A DNA stretch of 64,000 nt, taken from NCBI RefSeq assembly GCF_001428005.1, contig NZ_LMSB01000001.1, forward strand, positions 387,555 through 451,554, in the 5' to 3' direction. The DNA is from Arthrobacter sp. Soil736 (lineage in GTDB: Bacteria > Actinomycetota > Actinomycetes > Actinomycetales > Micrococcaceae). Made by a program: the position numbers and the translations under genes. Shown one piece after another: positions 18,527-26,795 of the stretch (its first letter is position 1; each line of letters starts with the position of its first letter). A model generated the notes under the pieces. That model ran no database searches, was not told where the DNA came from, and worked only from the letters and a program-made list of their open reading frames with translations.

Positions 18527-19666
18527 ATGATCCTAGACACGGCAACACTCCGCGTTGCCTTCAGCGTGATGGCTTTGGTCATGGGCATGCTGTTCTACTT
18601 CTCGGCGTTCCGCAGCACCCGTTCCGCGTACAGTGCCTGGTGGTGTGTGGCTCTGCTGCTGTTCCTCGCGGGCGCGGCATGCTTCCTTCTCGACGGCACG
18701 CCGCACCAGGTGTGGGCCAACCCGCTGGGAAACGTCCTGCTCGTTTCGGGCGTAGCAAGCGTGTGGGCCGCTGCACGCTCTCTGCGGATGCTCAAATGCA
18801 GCGTCTGGCTCTCCATCGCTGTGCCGGTCATCGCAGGCATTGCTGCTGCCCTGGACAATCCGGCATCCAATACCTGGGCCGGGGGCGCTGTGTTCCTGGC
18901 CTCTATGTGCCTCTTCATTGGCCTGGCTTCCCGCGAGCTGTGGCAGCTGGAGCCCGGCTACTCCCGGGTCCGGATACCAACGGCCATAGCTGCCGGAAGC
19001 GTCGCCGTCTTCTACGTGGGCCGCCTGGTCGTCTTCATCGCGGAGGGGCCGGCGGGGCCCACCTTCGTCACCTACTTCGGATCCTCCGTGACCACGCTGG
19101 TCACCATGGTGTTCCTCGTGGTGGGCTCTTTCAGCATGGCCGAGCTCAGCACGGAACAGCAGACGCGGGCACTCCGGACCGTGGCCAGGCAGGACGGCCT
19201 GACCGGCCTCCTCAACCGCAGCGCGTTCATTGAGCTGGCGACGGCCGAGCTGGGCCGCAGCCGGCAGTCAAACACCTACGGAACACTGATCATTGCCGAT
19301 CTGGACCACTTCAAGACAGTGAATGACACGTTCGGACACGCGGCCGGCGACCTTGCCCTGCAGGCGTTCGCGGATGCCTGCACGGAGACGGTCCGCTCCA
19401 CGGATCTTGTGGGGAGATACGGCGGGGAGGAGTTCATTCTCATGATTCCGGGGGTTGGTCCGCGCCGCGCCGAGGCCATCACCACGGAGATCAGCCGACG
19501 GTTGGCCAAGCACGTCTTGCCGGAGGTGCTCCGGATGCCGACTGTCAGCTACGGCCTCTCCAAATTCACGGCAGAAACGCAAGATCTGGACGAGCTGATC
19601 GCTGCCGCCGACGTGGCCCTGTACGAAGCAAAGTCGCAGGGGCGGAACCGCACCGTCCAGGGCTGA
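18527..19666 (+). CDS. Membrane-bound diguanylate cyclase (GGDEF)
   Basis: I take ATG at 18527 (379 aa) since GGGGGCGG precedes it; the frame upstream lacks a membrane-protein start. About residues 5-190 form six or seven membrane helices, followed by a short helix (MAELSTEQQTRALRTVARQD) and a GGDEF domain. The active-site motif is GRYGGEEF, and RSTD sits five residues before it, matching the RxxD inhibitory I-site, so product feedback by c-di-GMP is expected. DLDHFKTVNDTFGHAAGD provides the metal- and nucleotide-binding residues. It would make c-di-GMP from two GTP in response to a membrane-sensed signal. No EAL domain or partner is adjacent. Confidence 0.9.
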   Translation: MILDTATLRVAFSVMALVMGMLFYFSAFRSTRSAYSAWWCVALLLFLAGAACFLLDGTPHQVWANPLGNVLLVSGVASVWAAARSLRMLKCSVWLSIAVPVIAGIAAALDNPASNTWAGGAVFLASMCLFIGLASRELWQLEPGYSRVRIPTAIAAGSVAVFYVGRLVVFIAEGPAGPTFVTYFGSSVTTLVTMVFLVVGSFSMAELSTEQQTRALRTVARQDGLTGLLNRSAFIELATAELGRSRQSNTYGTLIIADLDHFKTVNDTFGHAAGDLALQAFADACTETVRSTDLVGRYGGEEFILMIPGVGPRRAEAITTEISRRLAKHVLPEVLRMPTVSYGLSKFTAETQDLDELIAAADVALYEAKSQGRNRTVQG

Positions 19667-19856
19667 TTGGTCTACGGCGGCCGTGGAACAGGCCTCCGGT
19701 ACAGCGAGGGTGCTTCTGCGCAGCTCCTACGGCTCTCCTCAAGCGCGCAGTAGTGCGGCACGGGGCCCCGGGACAAGAAGACATGGGATGACGCGGTACC
19801 TGATCTCGTTCGATGACGGCGCCATGATGTCCGTGGGGCAGCGGTCTGACCGCACG

Positions 19857-20378
19857 TCATCCGTCGGACTTGAAGAAGCGCTCCGGCGTCGAGTCCAGCA
19901 GAAGCGCGTCAAGTTCCCGGATCTGCTCCGTTGCGCGGTCCAGGAGGCGGTTGGCCGTGGCGGGGTCGATGCGCTCGTCCGTTCGGGAGAGGACGAACAG
20001 TGTTTTCCAGAGCAGGGACTTTCCGGTGACCGCACTGAGGAGGCCTTCGAGGGCGAGCTGGCCGCTGGCTCCGTCGGGGGAGTGCAGCGGATTCAGCGGA
20101 TCCATGGTGCCGAGCTGGGCGCTGATCCACGACAACGGCTTCTTATAGGCCGGCATGTGCAGATGCAGCTGGTCCGAGATCTCGTGCAGCGCTGCCTTGT
20201 CCGCGCTCACTTCGGCGGCAAGGTGGCTGAGGGTGGCGCCGTGCGGTGTGCCGTTCCAGCTCTTGGCTGCCTGTTCGAAGAGGCGCTCGCCGGCGGCTGC
20301 CGCTATCAGATGGCTGTGCAGATACGCGGACAACGATTTGTCGTCGATTGTTCCGCCGTTTACGTTGCTCTCATTCAC
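19857..20378 (-). CDS. Hypothetical helical protein
   Basis: I place the start at GTG 20378, which is preceded by GGGGAGG; this gives 173 residues. I do not recognise the family. The sequence looks all-helical (YLHSHLIAAAAGERLFEQAAK, THLSHLAAEV-like stretches, AALHEISDQLHLHMPAYKKP, ANRLLDRATEQIRELDALLL). It has His and Glu residues spaced along helices, which suggests a ferritin-like four-helix bundle, but I cannot confirm a di-metal site. No signal peptide or membrane segment is present. It stands alone between the diguanylate cyclase and the riboswitch-controlled hydrolase gene. Confidence 0.65.
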   Translation of the reverse strand: MNESNVNGGTIDDKSLSAYLHSHLIAAAAGERLFEQAAKSWNGTPHGATLSHLAAEVSADKAALHEISDQLHLHMPAYKKPLSWISAQLGTMDPLNPLHSPDGASGQLALEGLLSAVTGKSLLWKTLFVLSRTDERIDPATANRLLDRATEQIRELDALLLDSTPERFFKSDG

Positions 20379-20496
20379 GGTCTTTTCCTCCCCGGTGGCG
20401 GGCAGTCGTATTCGCTGTCCTGTCAGCATACTGAGAAGTTCGCGGCCGGTGCAGGGAAATGCGGGCGCATCCCGGGATACGGCATCGGAGCAGCCA

Positions 20497-20543
20497 AAGG
20501 GCCGGCGCTCCGCTGCCCCCAAGGCAGCGGAACACCGGCCCTT
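20497..20543 (-). terminator. Terminator downstream of NlpC/P60-like gene
   Basis: Long hairpin with outer arms AAGGGCCGG / CCGGCCCTT and inner arms TCCGCTGCC / GGCAGCGGA. It lies 45 bp past the stop of the gene ending at 20588 and is followed on the minus strand by TTT. Confidence 0.7.
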
Positions 20544-20587
20544 CACGCGATGCCCTAAGGCTTCGGTGAACGCAGGCTGCGGCGCTG

Positions 20588-21355
20588 TTAGGCCGCTGCC
20601 CGCACGAAGGTGACCGGGCCCGTGGCAGTCAGCCAGGACAGCGGGTGGACCACAGTCTGGTTGGAGCCGTTCATGCCGCCGCTGAGAACGTTTCCGTTGC
20701 CGACGAAGATTCCCACGTGGCCGGACTGGACCGCCATGTCCCCGGGCTGGGGCGTGGACACGACGCTTCCGTAGTTCATGAACTGCATCGGGGCCAGGTC
20801 GCCCACCGGAATGCCCGAGGCGCCCAGTGCCTTTTCAACCATGGCGGTGCAGTCCTGGGTGATGCCCAGCTGGGCGTAGGCGGACGAGACCATGGAGGCG
20901 TTGACGCTGCCGGCGGCAGCCGCAGGGGCCTTGGCCGGAGTCGCCGCGGCCTGGACGGTGATCTTGGCCGGTGCCGGTGCCGGTGCCGGTGCCGGAGCGG
21001 CTGCGGGCGCAGGCGCCGGGGTCTCTGCCGCGGGCGGTGCTTCCACGACGGGAGCCGGAGTGGACTTCACCGTGGGGCGCTCGTAGTCAATCCGGACGCT
21101 GGAATCCGCACTCAGCGGAGCCTGCGCCTGGCTGACGGCCTCGGGTGCGGCGGCGGGGGCCGCGTCCTGCTGGACGGGTCCGTTGGCGGCATTCGCCGCG
21201 ATGCTTCCGGTGAAGGCAAGCCCCGACGCCGCGAGGATGACGGCGGTCTGGCGACCCAGTCCTCCGGCATTGGCCGTGACGGCGCGGGAGGCGGAGACGA
21301 GTGGATTTGGACGGGTGGCCGCTGCACGGCGGCCAGGGGTAATGCGTGACGACAT
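20588..21355 (-). CDS. Secreted NlpC/P60-like cell-wall hydrolase
   Basis: From ATG at 21355 (GGGAGAGG upstream) the protein has 255 residues. It begins with an arginine-rich N-terminus and a hydrophobic export segment (TAVILAASGLAFTGSIAANA). A long Ala/Pro-rich spacer (roughly 60-150) could span the cell wall. The C-terminal ~110 residues form a compact NlpC/P60-like domain with Cys in GITQDCTAMVEKALG, His in SGHVGIFVGNG and a further His in VVHPLSW, consistent with a Cys-His-His triad. Such enzymes cut peptide cross-bridges in peptidoglycan. A c-di-AMP riboswitch precedes it, as for many actinobacterial wall-lytic genes, which supports the wall role independently. The catalytic region is divergent, so activity is probable rather than certain. 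Confidence 0.82.
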   Translation of the reverse strand: MSSRITPGRRAAATRPNPLVSASRAVTANAGGLGRQTAVILAASGLAFTGSIAANAANGPVQQDAAPAAAPEAVSQAQAPLSADSSVRIDYERPTVKSTPAPVVEAPPAAETPAPAPAAAPAPAPAPAPAKITVQAAATPAKAPAAAAGSVNASMVSSAYAQLGITQDCTAMVEKALGASGIPVGDLAPMQFMNYGSVVSTPQPGDMAVQSGHVGIFVGNGNVLSGGMNGSNQTVVHPLSWLTATGPVTFVRAAA

Positions 21356-21371
21356 GAAGGAGCCTCTCCCG

Positions 21372-21550
21372 ATGCCTGCGAGGTGAGCTGTCGGATTCGG
21401 ATGGGAGACACCCGGCCGCACGTCCTGAACAGAAGCAGGATCTTCGCGGCTTCACCCCAAGGCCCGTCTCAAGCGGGCCGAAAATTGGTTTCCCCGTCTC
21501 TGCCGTACATGGTCTGCGAACGGATCCCGGGCTGCGGCAGAGTTAGGCAA
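21372..21550 (-). promoter_or_regulatory. ydaO/yuaA-type c-di-AMP riboswitch
   Basis: On the minus strand, the leader of the NlpC/P60-like gene contains the conserved blocks of this riboswitch in the right order: GGGGAAACCAATTTT, TTGGGGTGAAGCCGCGAAG and CCGAATCCGACAGCTCACC followed by TCGCAGGCA. The end segments TGCCT and AGGCA can pair as the closing stem. Between blocks there is a hairpin CGGCCCGCTTGAGACGGGCC. The 3' end lies about 16 bases before the start codon. Known members turn off wall-hydrolase genes when c-di-AMP is high. Confidence 0.88.
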
Positions 21551-21661
21551 TCAGCACGGGAGTGCCCTCTTCGGTGAAAAGGGCACCTTTTCCACGGTAC
21601 GGGAGGCTCCTGCGAAAGTCACATTAAGGTAACGGCGCCCCCGGCGGCCGGGGCTCAGGCC

Positions 21662-23164
21662 CTAATGGCCGCCGTTGAGCTTCCCGGCGAGGCGTTCGCG
21701 CATCTGGATGCTGGCGGCGTTCAGGCCGATCAGTTCGACGTCCCTGCCGTGTCTGCGGTATTTCTCCGTCACCGCGTCCAGCACGGCGACGGTGGAGGCG
21801 TCCCAGAGGTGCGAGGCGTGCAGGTCGATCACCACTCCGGCGATGTGCGGCTCCGAGTCCCGGGCGTAGTCGAACTGGGTGTAGAGGTCATTCGAGGACG
21901 CGAAGAACAGCTCGCCGTCCACGGTGTACGTGGCCACGGTCCGGCCGTTCAGCTCCACCTCGGTCCGTTCCACCGTGGCAAAGTGGGCAACGCGCCGGGC
22001 GAACATCGCCATCGCGGCGAGCACACCGACGCCGACGCCGATCGCCAGGTTGTGGGTCACCACCACGGTGGCGACGGTGATCAGCATGACGGCTGTTTCG
22101 GAGCGGGGCATCCGCTTCAGGGTTTTCGGGGCAACCGAGTGCCAGTCGAAGGTGATGGCCGACACGAAGATCATGACCGCCACCAGCGCGGCCATGGGGA
22201 TGAGCCCCACGACGTCGCCCAGCACCACCACCAGCACCAGCAGGAACACGCCAGCCAGGAACGTGGAAACCCGGCTCCGCGCGCCCGAGCCCTTGACGTT
22301 GATCATGGTCTGGCCGATCACCGCGCAACCGCCCATGCCGCCCAAAAATCCGGTGACAATGTTGGCCACGCCCTGGCCCCAGGACTCGCGGGTCTTGTTG
22401 GAGCGGGTGTCCGTGATGTCGTCCACGAGCTTGGCCGTCATGAGTGATTCCAGCAGCCCCACGAGCGCCATGGACAGCGCAAACGGGGCGATGGTCTGCA
22501 AGGTCTCCAGCGTCAGCGGCACGTTGGGCACGAATAGCGAAGGCAGGCTTTCGGGCAGCTGTCCCTTGTCCCGGACGGCGGGGACATTGATCCTGGCCAG
22601 GACTGCAAACAGGGTCAGGAGCACGATCGCCACCAGCGGCGACGGCACCGCCGTCGTGATCCGGGGAACGCCGACGACGATCAGCAGTCCCGCGGCCACC
22701 AGCGGATACACCGGCCACGGGACGCCGATCAGCTCCGGCAGCTGGGCCATGAACACCAGGATGGCCAGGGCGTTGACGAATCCCACCATCACCGAGCGGG
22801 GGATGAAGCGCATCAGCCGGGTGACGCCGAGGACCGCCAGGAGGATCTGGAAGACGCCGGCCAGGATCACGGCGGAAATCAGGTAGTCCAGACCGTGGCT
22901 GCGCATCAGCGGGGCGATCACCAGGGCCACGGCACCGGTGGCCGCCGAAATCATGGCGGGACGGCCTCCCACGAAGGAGATGGTCACGGCCATGGTGAAG
23001 GAGGCAAACAGGCCGATCCGGGGATCCACGCCTGCGATCACGGAGAAAGCGATGGCCTCCGGGATGAGCGCGAGGGCCACCACCAGGCCCGCCAGTGCCT
23101 CGGTCTTGAGGCGGCGCGGGGAGCGGAGTGTTGCCCGGACGGACTGGAGCTGCTCGGGCTTCAT
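21662..23164 (-). CDS. SulP family anion permease with STAS domain
   Basis: A 500-residue SulP-family transporter. About ten to twelve membrane segments occupy residues 25-390, with family motifs ALIPEAIAFSVIAGVDPRIGL and GGMGGCAVIGQTMINVKGSG. A cytoplasmic STAS domain (about 400-495) ends the protein, with VVIDLHASHLWDASTVAVLD. SulP proteins carry sulfate, bicarbonate or other anions; the substrate cannot be assigned. The start is 6 bp after the stop of the alarmone-synthetase-like gene, whose last codons supply the ribosome site, so the two are co-translated. Confidence 0.9.
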   Translation of the reverse strand: MKPEQLQSVRATLRSPRRLKTEALAGLVVALALIPEAIAFSVIAGVDPRIGLFASFTMAVTISFVGGRPAMISAATGAVALVIAPLMRSHGLDYLISAVILAGVFQILLAVLGVTRLMRFIPRSVMVGFVNALAILVFMAQLPELIGVPWPVYPLVAAGLLIVVGVPRITTAVPSPLVAIVLLTLFAVLARINVPAVRDKGQLPESLPSLFVPNVPLTLETLQTIAPFALSMALVGLLESLMTAKLVDDITDTRSNKTRESWGQGVANIVTGFLGGMGGCAVIGQTMINVKGSGARSRVSTFLAGVFLLVLVVVLGDVVGLIPMAALVAVMIFVSAITFDWHSVAPKTLKRMPRSETAVMLITVATVVVTHNLAIGVGVGVLAAMAMFARRVAHFATVERTEVELNGRTVATYTVDGELFFASSNDLYTQFDYARDSEPHIAGVVIDLHASHLWDASTVAVLDAVTEKYRRHGRDVELIGLNAASIQMRERLAGKLNGGH

Positions 23165-23170
23165 GGATCC

Positions 23171-24277
23171 CTATTTCTTGGTCTGGCGGTAGCGCTCGAT
23201 CTGTTTCAGCCGCCGCTGGAGGCTGTCGCGCCGCGGGTGCGGAACGGCGTCGGGCGCCTCGGCGGTGAGGTCAATGTGTTTGGTGCCGTACTGCCAGAGG
23301 AGGAGGTCATCCAGCAGCCGGTCCGGGCCGGGGGAGTAGCGGTGGTCCAGGGCCTTGCGGACCTCGGTGATCCGGCTGGCGCTGAGCAGGCCGGCGAGCT
23401 GGACCGTCTGGTTGAGGCCGTGGGCTGCCATGAGCTCGGCGGCCCATCCCCAGTCGTCATCTACTTTACGGTCCACGTGCGGCAGCAGCGTACGCCAGAC
23501 GTCGCGGATGCGGTTGGGCGTGAGCTGGGCCGAGCCCTCGCCGTCCATGTCCCAGTAGCCGCGGACCTCCTCGTAGCGTTCATGCAGGTCAGCGAAGGCG
23601 GTCTCCACCGTTTCGAGCATGGCGGCCGTGGCAGTGAACTGGCGGTCAAAGTGCGGGGTCCAGGCCCGCGGATCCTCCGCCTTGAACCGGATGTCGTGCT
23701 CGATTTCGCTCCACGCATGCGCAAACACGGTGCGGATCTGGCATTCGAAGAAGTAGCTGCCGTTGGGCTGCGCATCCGGATTGAAGACCTGCTGGTAGTC
23801 CTTGACTGCCTCGTTCTGGATGGTCCGCAGGATGAGGTGGCGGCTGGAGTAGCCGTACGTTCCGGACTCGATGGAGCCGATGTCCTTCTCGCGGTCGCCG
23901 CGGCAGTCGAAGAGCTGCCGCTGGCGCTTGATGAGGTTGGCCACCGCGGCGTTTTCCGCCGGCAGTTTGGTGATGACGCGGACGCCCACCATGTCATTGA
24001 GCGTGCGGAACGGATCGGGGAACTTCAGCACCCTTGGGCCGCCCGGTTCAAGCGGCTCCTCAGTGCGGGAGATTTTTTCCCGGAAGGACTCCACGGACTT
24101 GGTGCGGCCGGTGACGAACAGCGGTGTGACATCGGTGTCCTTAAGCATGGTCCGGAGGGTCAGCAGGACCTCGCGGGTGACCAGCTTCAGGGCAGGCCGG
24201 ACACGCTCGTAGAGCTCTACGTTTTCCTGCACGGAGTCGCGCTGACTGACGTCCAGGCGATCCCAGTTGCTTGCCAT
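23171..24277 (-). CDS. RelA/SpoT-domain protein (alarmone-synthetase-like)
   Basis: A 368-residue cytoplasmic protein with a (p)ppGpp-synthetase (RelA_SpoT) domain at about residues 45-225. Conserved elements are TGRTKSVESFREKISR (ATP-phosphate binding Arg/Lys), FRTLNDMVGVRVIT (metal Asp), GTYGYSSRHLIL and FECQIRTVFAHAWSEIEHD (catalytic Glu/Gln region and GTP site). There is no HD hydrolase, TGS or ACT domain. The C-terminal ~140 residues are helical and unassigned. That layout matches stand-alone small alarmone synthetases or related nucleotide pyrophosphotransferases rather than the housekeeping Rel. It is the first gene of an operon with a SulP permease. Confidence 0.82.
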   Translation of the reverse strand: MASNWDRLDVSQRDSVQENVELYERVRPALKLVTREVLLTLRTMLKDTDVTPLFVTGRTKSVESFREKISRTEEPLEPGGPRVLKFPDPFRTLNDMVGVRVITKLPAENAAVANLIKRQRQLFDCRGDREKDIGSIESGTYGYSSRHLILRTIQNEAVKDYQQVFNPDAQPNGSYFFECQIRTVFAHAWSEIEHDIRFKAEDPRAWTPHFDRQFTATAAMLETVETAFADLHERYEEVRGYWDMDGEGSAQLTPNRIRDVWRTLLPHVDRKVDDDWGWAAELMAAHGLNQTVQLAGLLSASRITEVRKALDHRYSPGPDRLLDDLLLWQYGTKHIDLTAEAPDAVPHPRRDSLQRRLKQIERYRQTKK

Positions 24278-24422
24278 GGTTCCAAACTATCAAGGGGGTG
24301 CGACAGCGGCGGGGGTGACACCCCCGCTGCCGGCCGCCGTCGCTATCCCTGAAACCGTACCGCTTGCCCGTTGCGGCGCCGGCTTCCGCCCGCCGGGACC
24401 AGCTCCCCTGTAGGCTCGGCAT

Positions 24423-25364
24423 ATGGCTGATGTGCGCCGTCGTGCCCTGCTGTCCAACGGACTGCAGGGGGCTGCGGCAGTGGTGACGCTGGCGGCGCTG
24501 GGCGCTTCCTGTTCACCGGGACCCAAGGAGGATGCAGTGAAGCGGCAGAAGTACAAGTACGGCGACCACCCCAGCCAATGGGGCGAGCTCTTTCTGCCGG
24601 AACCGCCGCCAGCATCCCCGTCCCGGAGCAAGCACTCCGTGACCCGCGGCGTGGTGGTGGTCATCCATGGCGGCTACTGGCGCTCCCAGTACGGCGCGGA
24701 GCTGGGCGAACCGCTCGCCAAGGACCTCGCCGCGCACGGGATGGCGGCCTGGAACCTTGAGTACCGGCGGGCAGGCAACGGCGGCGGCTGGCCGCACACC
24801 TTCGAGGACGTACTCGCCGGGATCGACAAACTGCGCGGAATTGCCGACGAGCACGGACTTGATATCTCCCGTGTCGTGGCGCTGGGACACTCCGCCGGCG
24901 GCCACCTCGCCGTCTGGGCCGCCGGCCGGGACCGGCTCGCCGGGCTCGGGACGCCGGACGCCGACCGGCAGGTCCTGCGGAACCTCAACGGCGAGGCGGT
25001 GCACCTTACGGGCGTGGTCAGCCAGTCCGGGCTGCTCAACCTGGCCCAGGCCGACTGGCTCGATCTCAGCAACGGCGCAGTGAGCAACCTCATGGGCGGC
25101 TCTGCCGGCAAGTACCCCAAGCGCCACAAGTATGCCGATCCCATGAGCGCCGTACCGCTGGACGTCCCGATCTACGCGGTCCACGGACTTGAGGACGACA
25201 CCGTGCCCATGAGCCAGTCAGAGGCCTATGTGGCCGCCGCCCGTGCCGCGGGGGCGCCGGTGCAGGTGGTCAAGGTGCCGGGTGACCACTTCGCCCTGAT
25301 CGACCCGAAGGCCTCGTCCTACCGGAAGTGCCGCGAGCTGGTGCAGGAGCTGCTGGGACTCTAG
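24423..25364 (+). CDS. Alpha/beta hydrolase lipoprotein (kynurenine-formamidase-like)
   Basis: A 313-residue protein with an N-terminal VRRRALLSNGLQGAAAVV segment that looks Tat-like and a lipobox LAALGASC, so it is probably membrane-anchored outside the cytoplasm. The hydrolase domain has the oxyanion motif VVIHGGYWRSQYG (HGGxW, as in kynurenine formamidase and related esterases) and the nucleophile elbow ALGHSAGGHLA. The acid is probably in HGLEDDTVP, and the catalytic His in VPGDHFALIDP. An exported formamidase would be odd, so I favour a general esterase. It is divergent from the alarmone-synthetase-like gene. Confidence 0.85.
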   Translation: MADVRRRALLSNGLQGAAAVVTLAALGASCSPGPKEDAVKRQKYKYGDHPSQWGELFLPEPPPASPSRSKHSVTRGVVVVIHGGYWRSQYGAELGEPLAKDLAAHGMAAWNLEYRRAGNGGGWPHTFEDVLAGIDKLRGIADEHGLDISRVVALGHSAGGHLAVWAAGRDRLAGLGTPDADRQVLRNLNGEAVHLTGVVSQSGLLNLAQADWLDLSNGAVSNLMGGSAGKYPKRHKYADPMSAVPLDVPIYAVHGLEDDTVPMSQSEAYVAAARAAGAPVQVVKVPGDHFALIDPKASSYRKCRELVQELLGL

Positions 25365-25658
25365 GTGAGGACGGCCCGCAGGACTCCGACGTGAACGTCA
25401 GCTCAATCCCGGCTGTGGCCCGTCCACCCAGAAGACGGGAACTCCGTCGACGTCTGTTCGTTGCACTGTCATGGGGTAGATAGTAAGGCCGCTGCCGGCT
25501 GAGGCCGGTCAGGGGCACGCCAGCCCTGCCCCGGAGCCACCCGGTCAGGCGCCCTGCACCGTACCCGGTTGCTAGCGGCATCTGCATGGGGGACTCTAGT
25601 AGCTGGGGGTTGGGGTAGTTTTGTATATTACGATCACCGGTTTCACTAGGAGAAATAT

Positions 25659-25691
25659 ATGGGTGAATCCAACAGGTGGTGGACAACATGA
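25659..25691 (+). CDS. 10-residue leader peptide ahead of ferredoxin reductase
   Basis: ATG at 25659 follows a good ribosome site (CTAGGAGAAATAT) and encodes MGESNRWWTT. Its TGA overlaps the ATG of the ferredoxin-reductase gene (ATGA at 25688-25691). The reductase start itself has only an internal AGGTGG within the leader. This arrangement fits translational coupling or attenuation, with two consecutive Trp codons near the end. It is too short for homology evidence. Confidence 0.5.
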   Translation: MGESNRWWTT

Positions 25692-26782
25692 TTCGGCTTC
25701 GCAAATTGGCGCGCGCCGCCTCCGTTCTGACCACCCCGTTGGCGCCGGAGGATGTTCTTGCGCTTTTTAACCCTGTGTTTTCCGCCCGCCAGCTGCGCGG
25801 CGTGGTTACCAAGGTTGTCCCGGAAACGGCGGATTCCGCCACGATTTTCTTCCACCCCGGCCGCGGCTGGAAGGCCCACAAGGCCGGCCAGTGGGCGCGG
25901 ATCGGCGTGGAGCTCGACGGCGTGCGCCACTGGCGCTCGTATTCGCTCAGCGCGCCCGCCGGGCAGGATCCGGCCATCACCGTGAGCGACGTCGGCGCGG
26001 TTTCCGGCGTCTTGGTCCGGCAGACCAAGCCCGGGGACGTCCTGTTCCTGGCGCCGCCGCAGGGCGACTTCGTCCTGCCGGAACACCCCCGTCCGCTGCT
26101 GATGCTCACCGCGGGCAGCGGCATCACGCCGGTCATGTCCATGGTCCGCACCCTGGTGCCGCACCGCCCGGATGCCGACGTCGTGCTCATCCACTCGGCC
26201 CGCACGCCGCAGGACAGCATCTTCCACGAGGAACTGTCCGAGCTCGCGGACCAGTTCCCCAACTTCCGCGTCACCCATTGGTACACGGGCGAACGCGGCC
26301 GGCTGGACTTCGGGTCCACCACCCAGCTGGAGGAGCTGTGCCCGGACTGGCGCCAGCGCGCGGCCTACGCGTGCGGCCCCGAGGAGTTCCTTGACGACGC
26401 CGAGGCCTTGTGGTCCAGCGAAGCCGCCGCCCACGAGAAAGCAGCACCGGGTCCGTTCGCGGCCGACCCCATCAACCTGATCATCGAACGCTTCAACACC
26501 AGCCTGGTGGGCGGAGCCGGGCACGACGGCGGACTGGTCACCTTCGAGACCTCCGACCGCGAGGTCGAGGCGGACGGGAACACCCCGCTGCTCGACGTCG
26601 GCGAAGACGCGGGAGTCCTGATGCCCAGCGGCTGCCGCATGGGCATCTGCCACAGCTGCCTGCTCCCGCTGCGGGCCGGCCAGGTCCGTGACCTGCGCAC
26701 CGGCGAAGTCCACGGCGAACCGGGCCAACTAATCCAGACGTGTGTTTCGGCAGCCGCCGGGCCCGTTAACCTCGAGATCTGA
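25688..26782 (+). CDS. Ferredoxin reductase with C-terminal 2Fe-2S domain
   Basis: From ATG 25688 the protein has 364 residues. It has an FAD-binding domain (RSYSLS-type motif HWRSYSLSAPAG), an NAD(P)-binding domain (LLMLTAGSGITPVMSM) and a C-terminal plant-type 2Fe-2S ferredoxin domain with cysteines in PSGCRMGICHSCLLP and a fourth in QTCVSAAAG. It resembles Mycobacterium Rv3230c, the electron donor of the DesA3 desaturase. The next gene, 13 bp downstream, encodes a membrane desaturase, so it should pass electrons from NADPH to that enzyme. A start four codons earlier (GTG 25676) is possible, but ATG is coupled to the leader peptide stop. Confidence 0.92.
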   Translation: MIRLRKLARAASVLTTPLAPEDVLALFNPVFSARQLRGVVTKVVPETADSATIFFHPGRGWKAHKAGQWARIGVELDGVRHWRSYSLSAPAGQDPAITVSDVGAVSGVLVRQTKPGDVLFLAPPQGDFVLPEHPRPLLMLTAGSGITPVMSMVRTLVPHRPDADVVLIHSARTPQDSIFHEELSELADQFPNFRVTHWYTGERGRLDFGSTTQLEELCPDWRQRAAYACGPEEFLDDAEALWSSEAAAHEKAAPGPFAADPINLIIERFNTSLVGGAGHDGGLVTFETSDREVEADGNTPLLDVGEDAGVLMPSGCRMGICHSCLLPLRAGQVRDLRTGEVHGEPGQLIQTCVSAAAGPVNLEI

Positions 26783-26795
26783 GGAGCAACACCGC

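Noticed and set aside
24300..24350. GC-rich hairpin between the divergent alarmone-synthetase-like and hydrolase genes
   Set aside because: Imperfect arms and located in a divergent promoter region, where a terminator is not expected.
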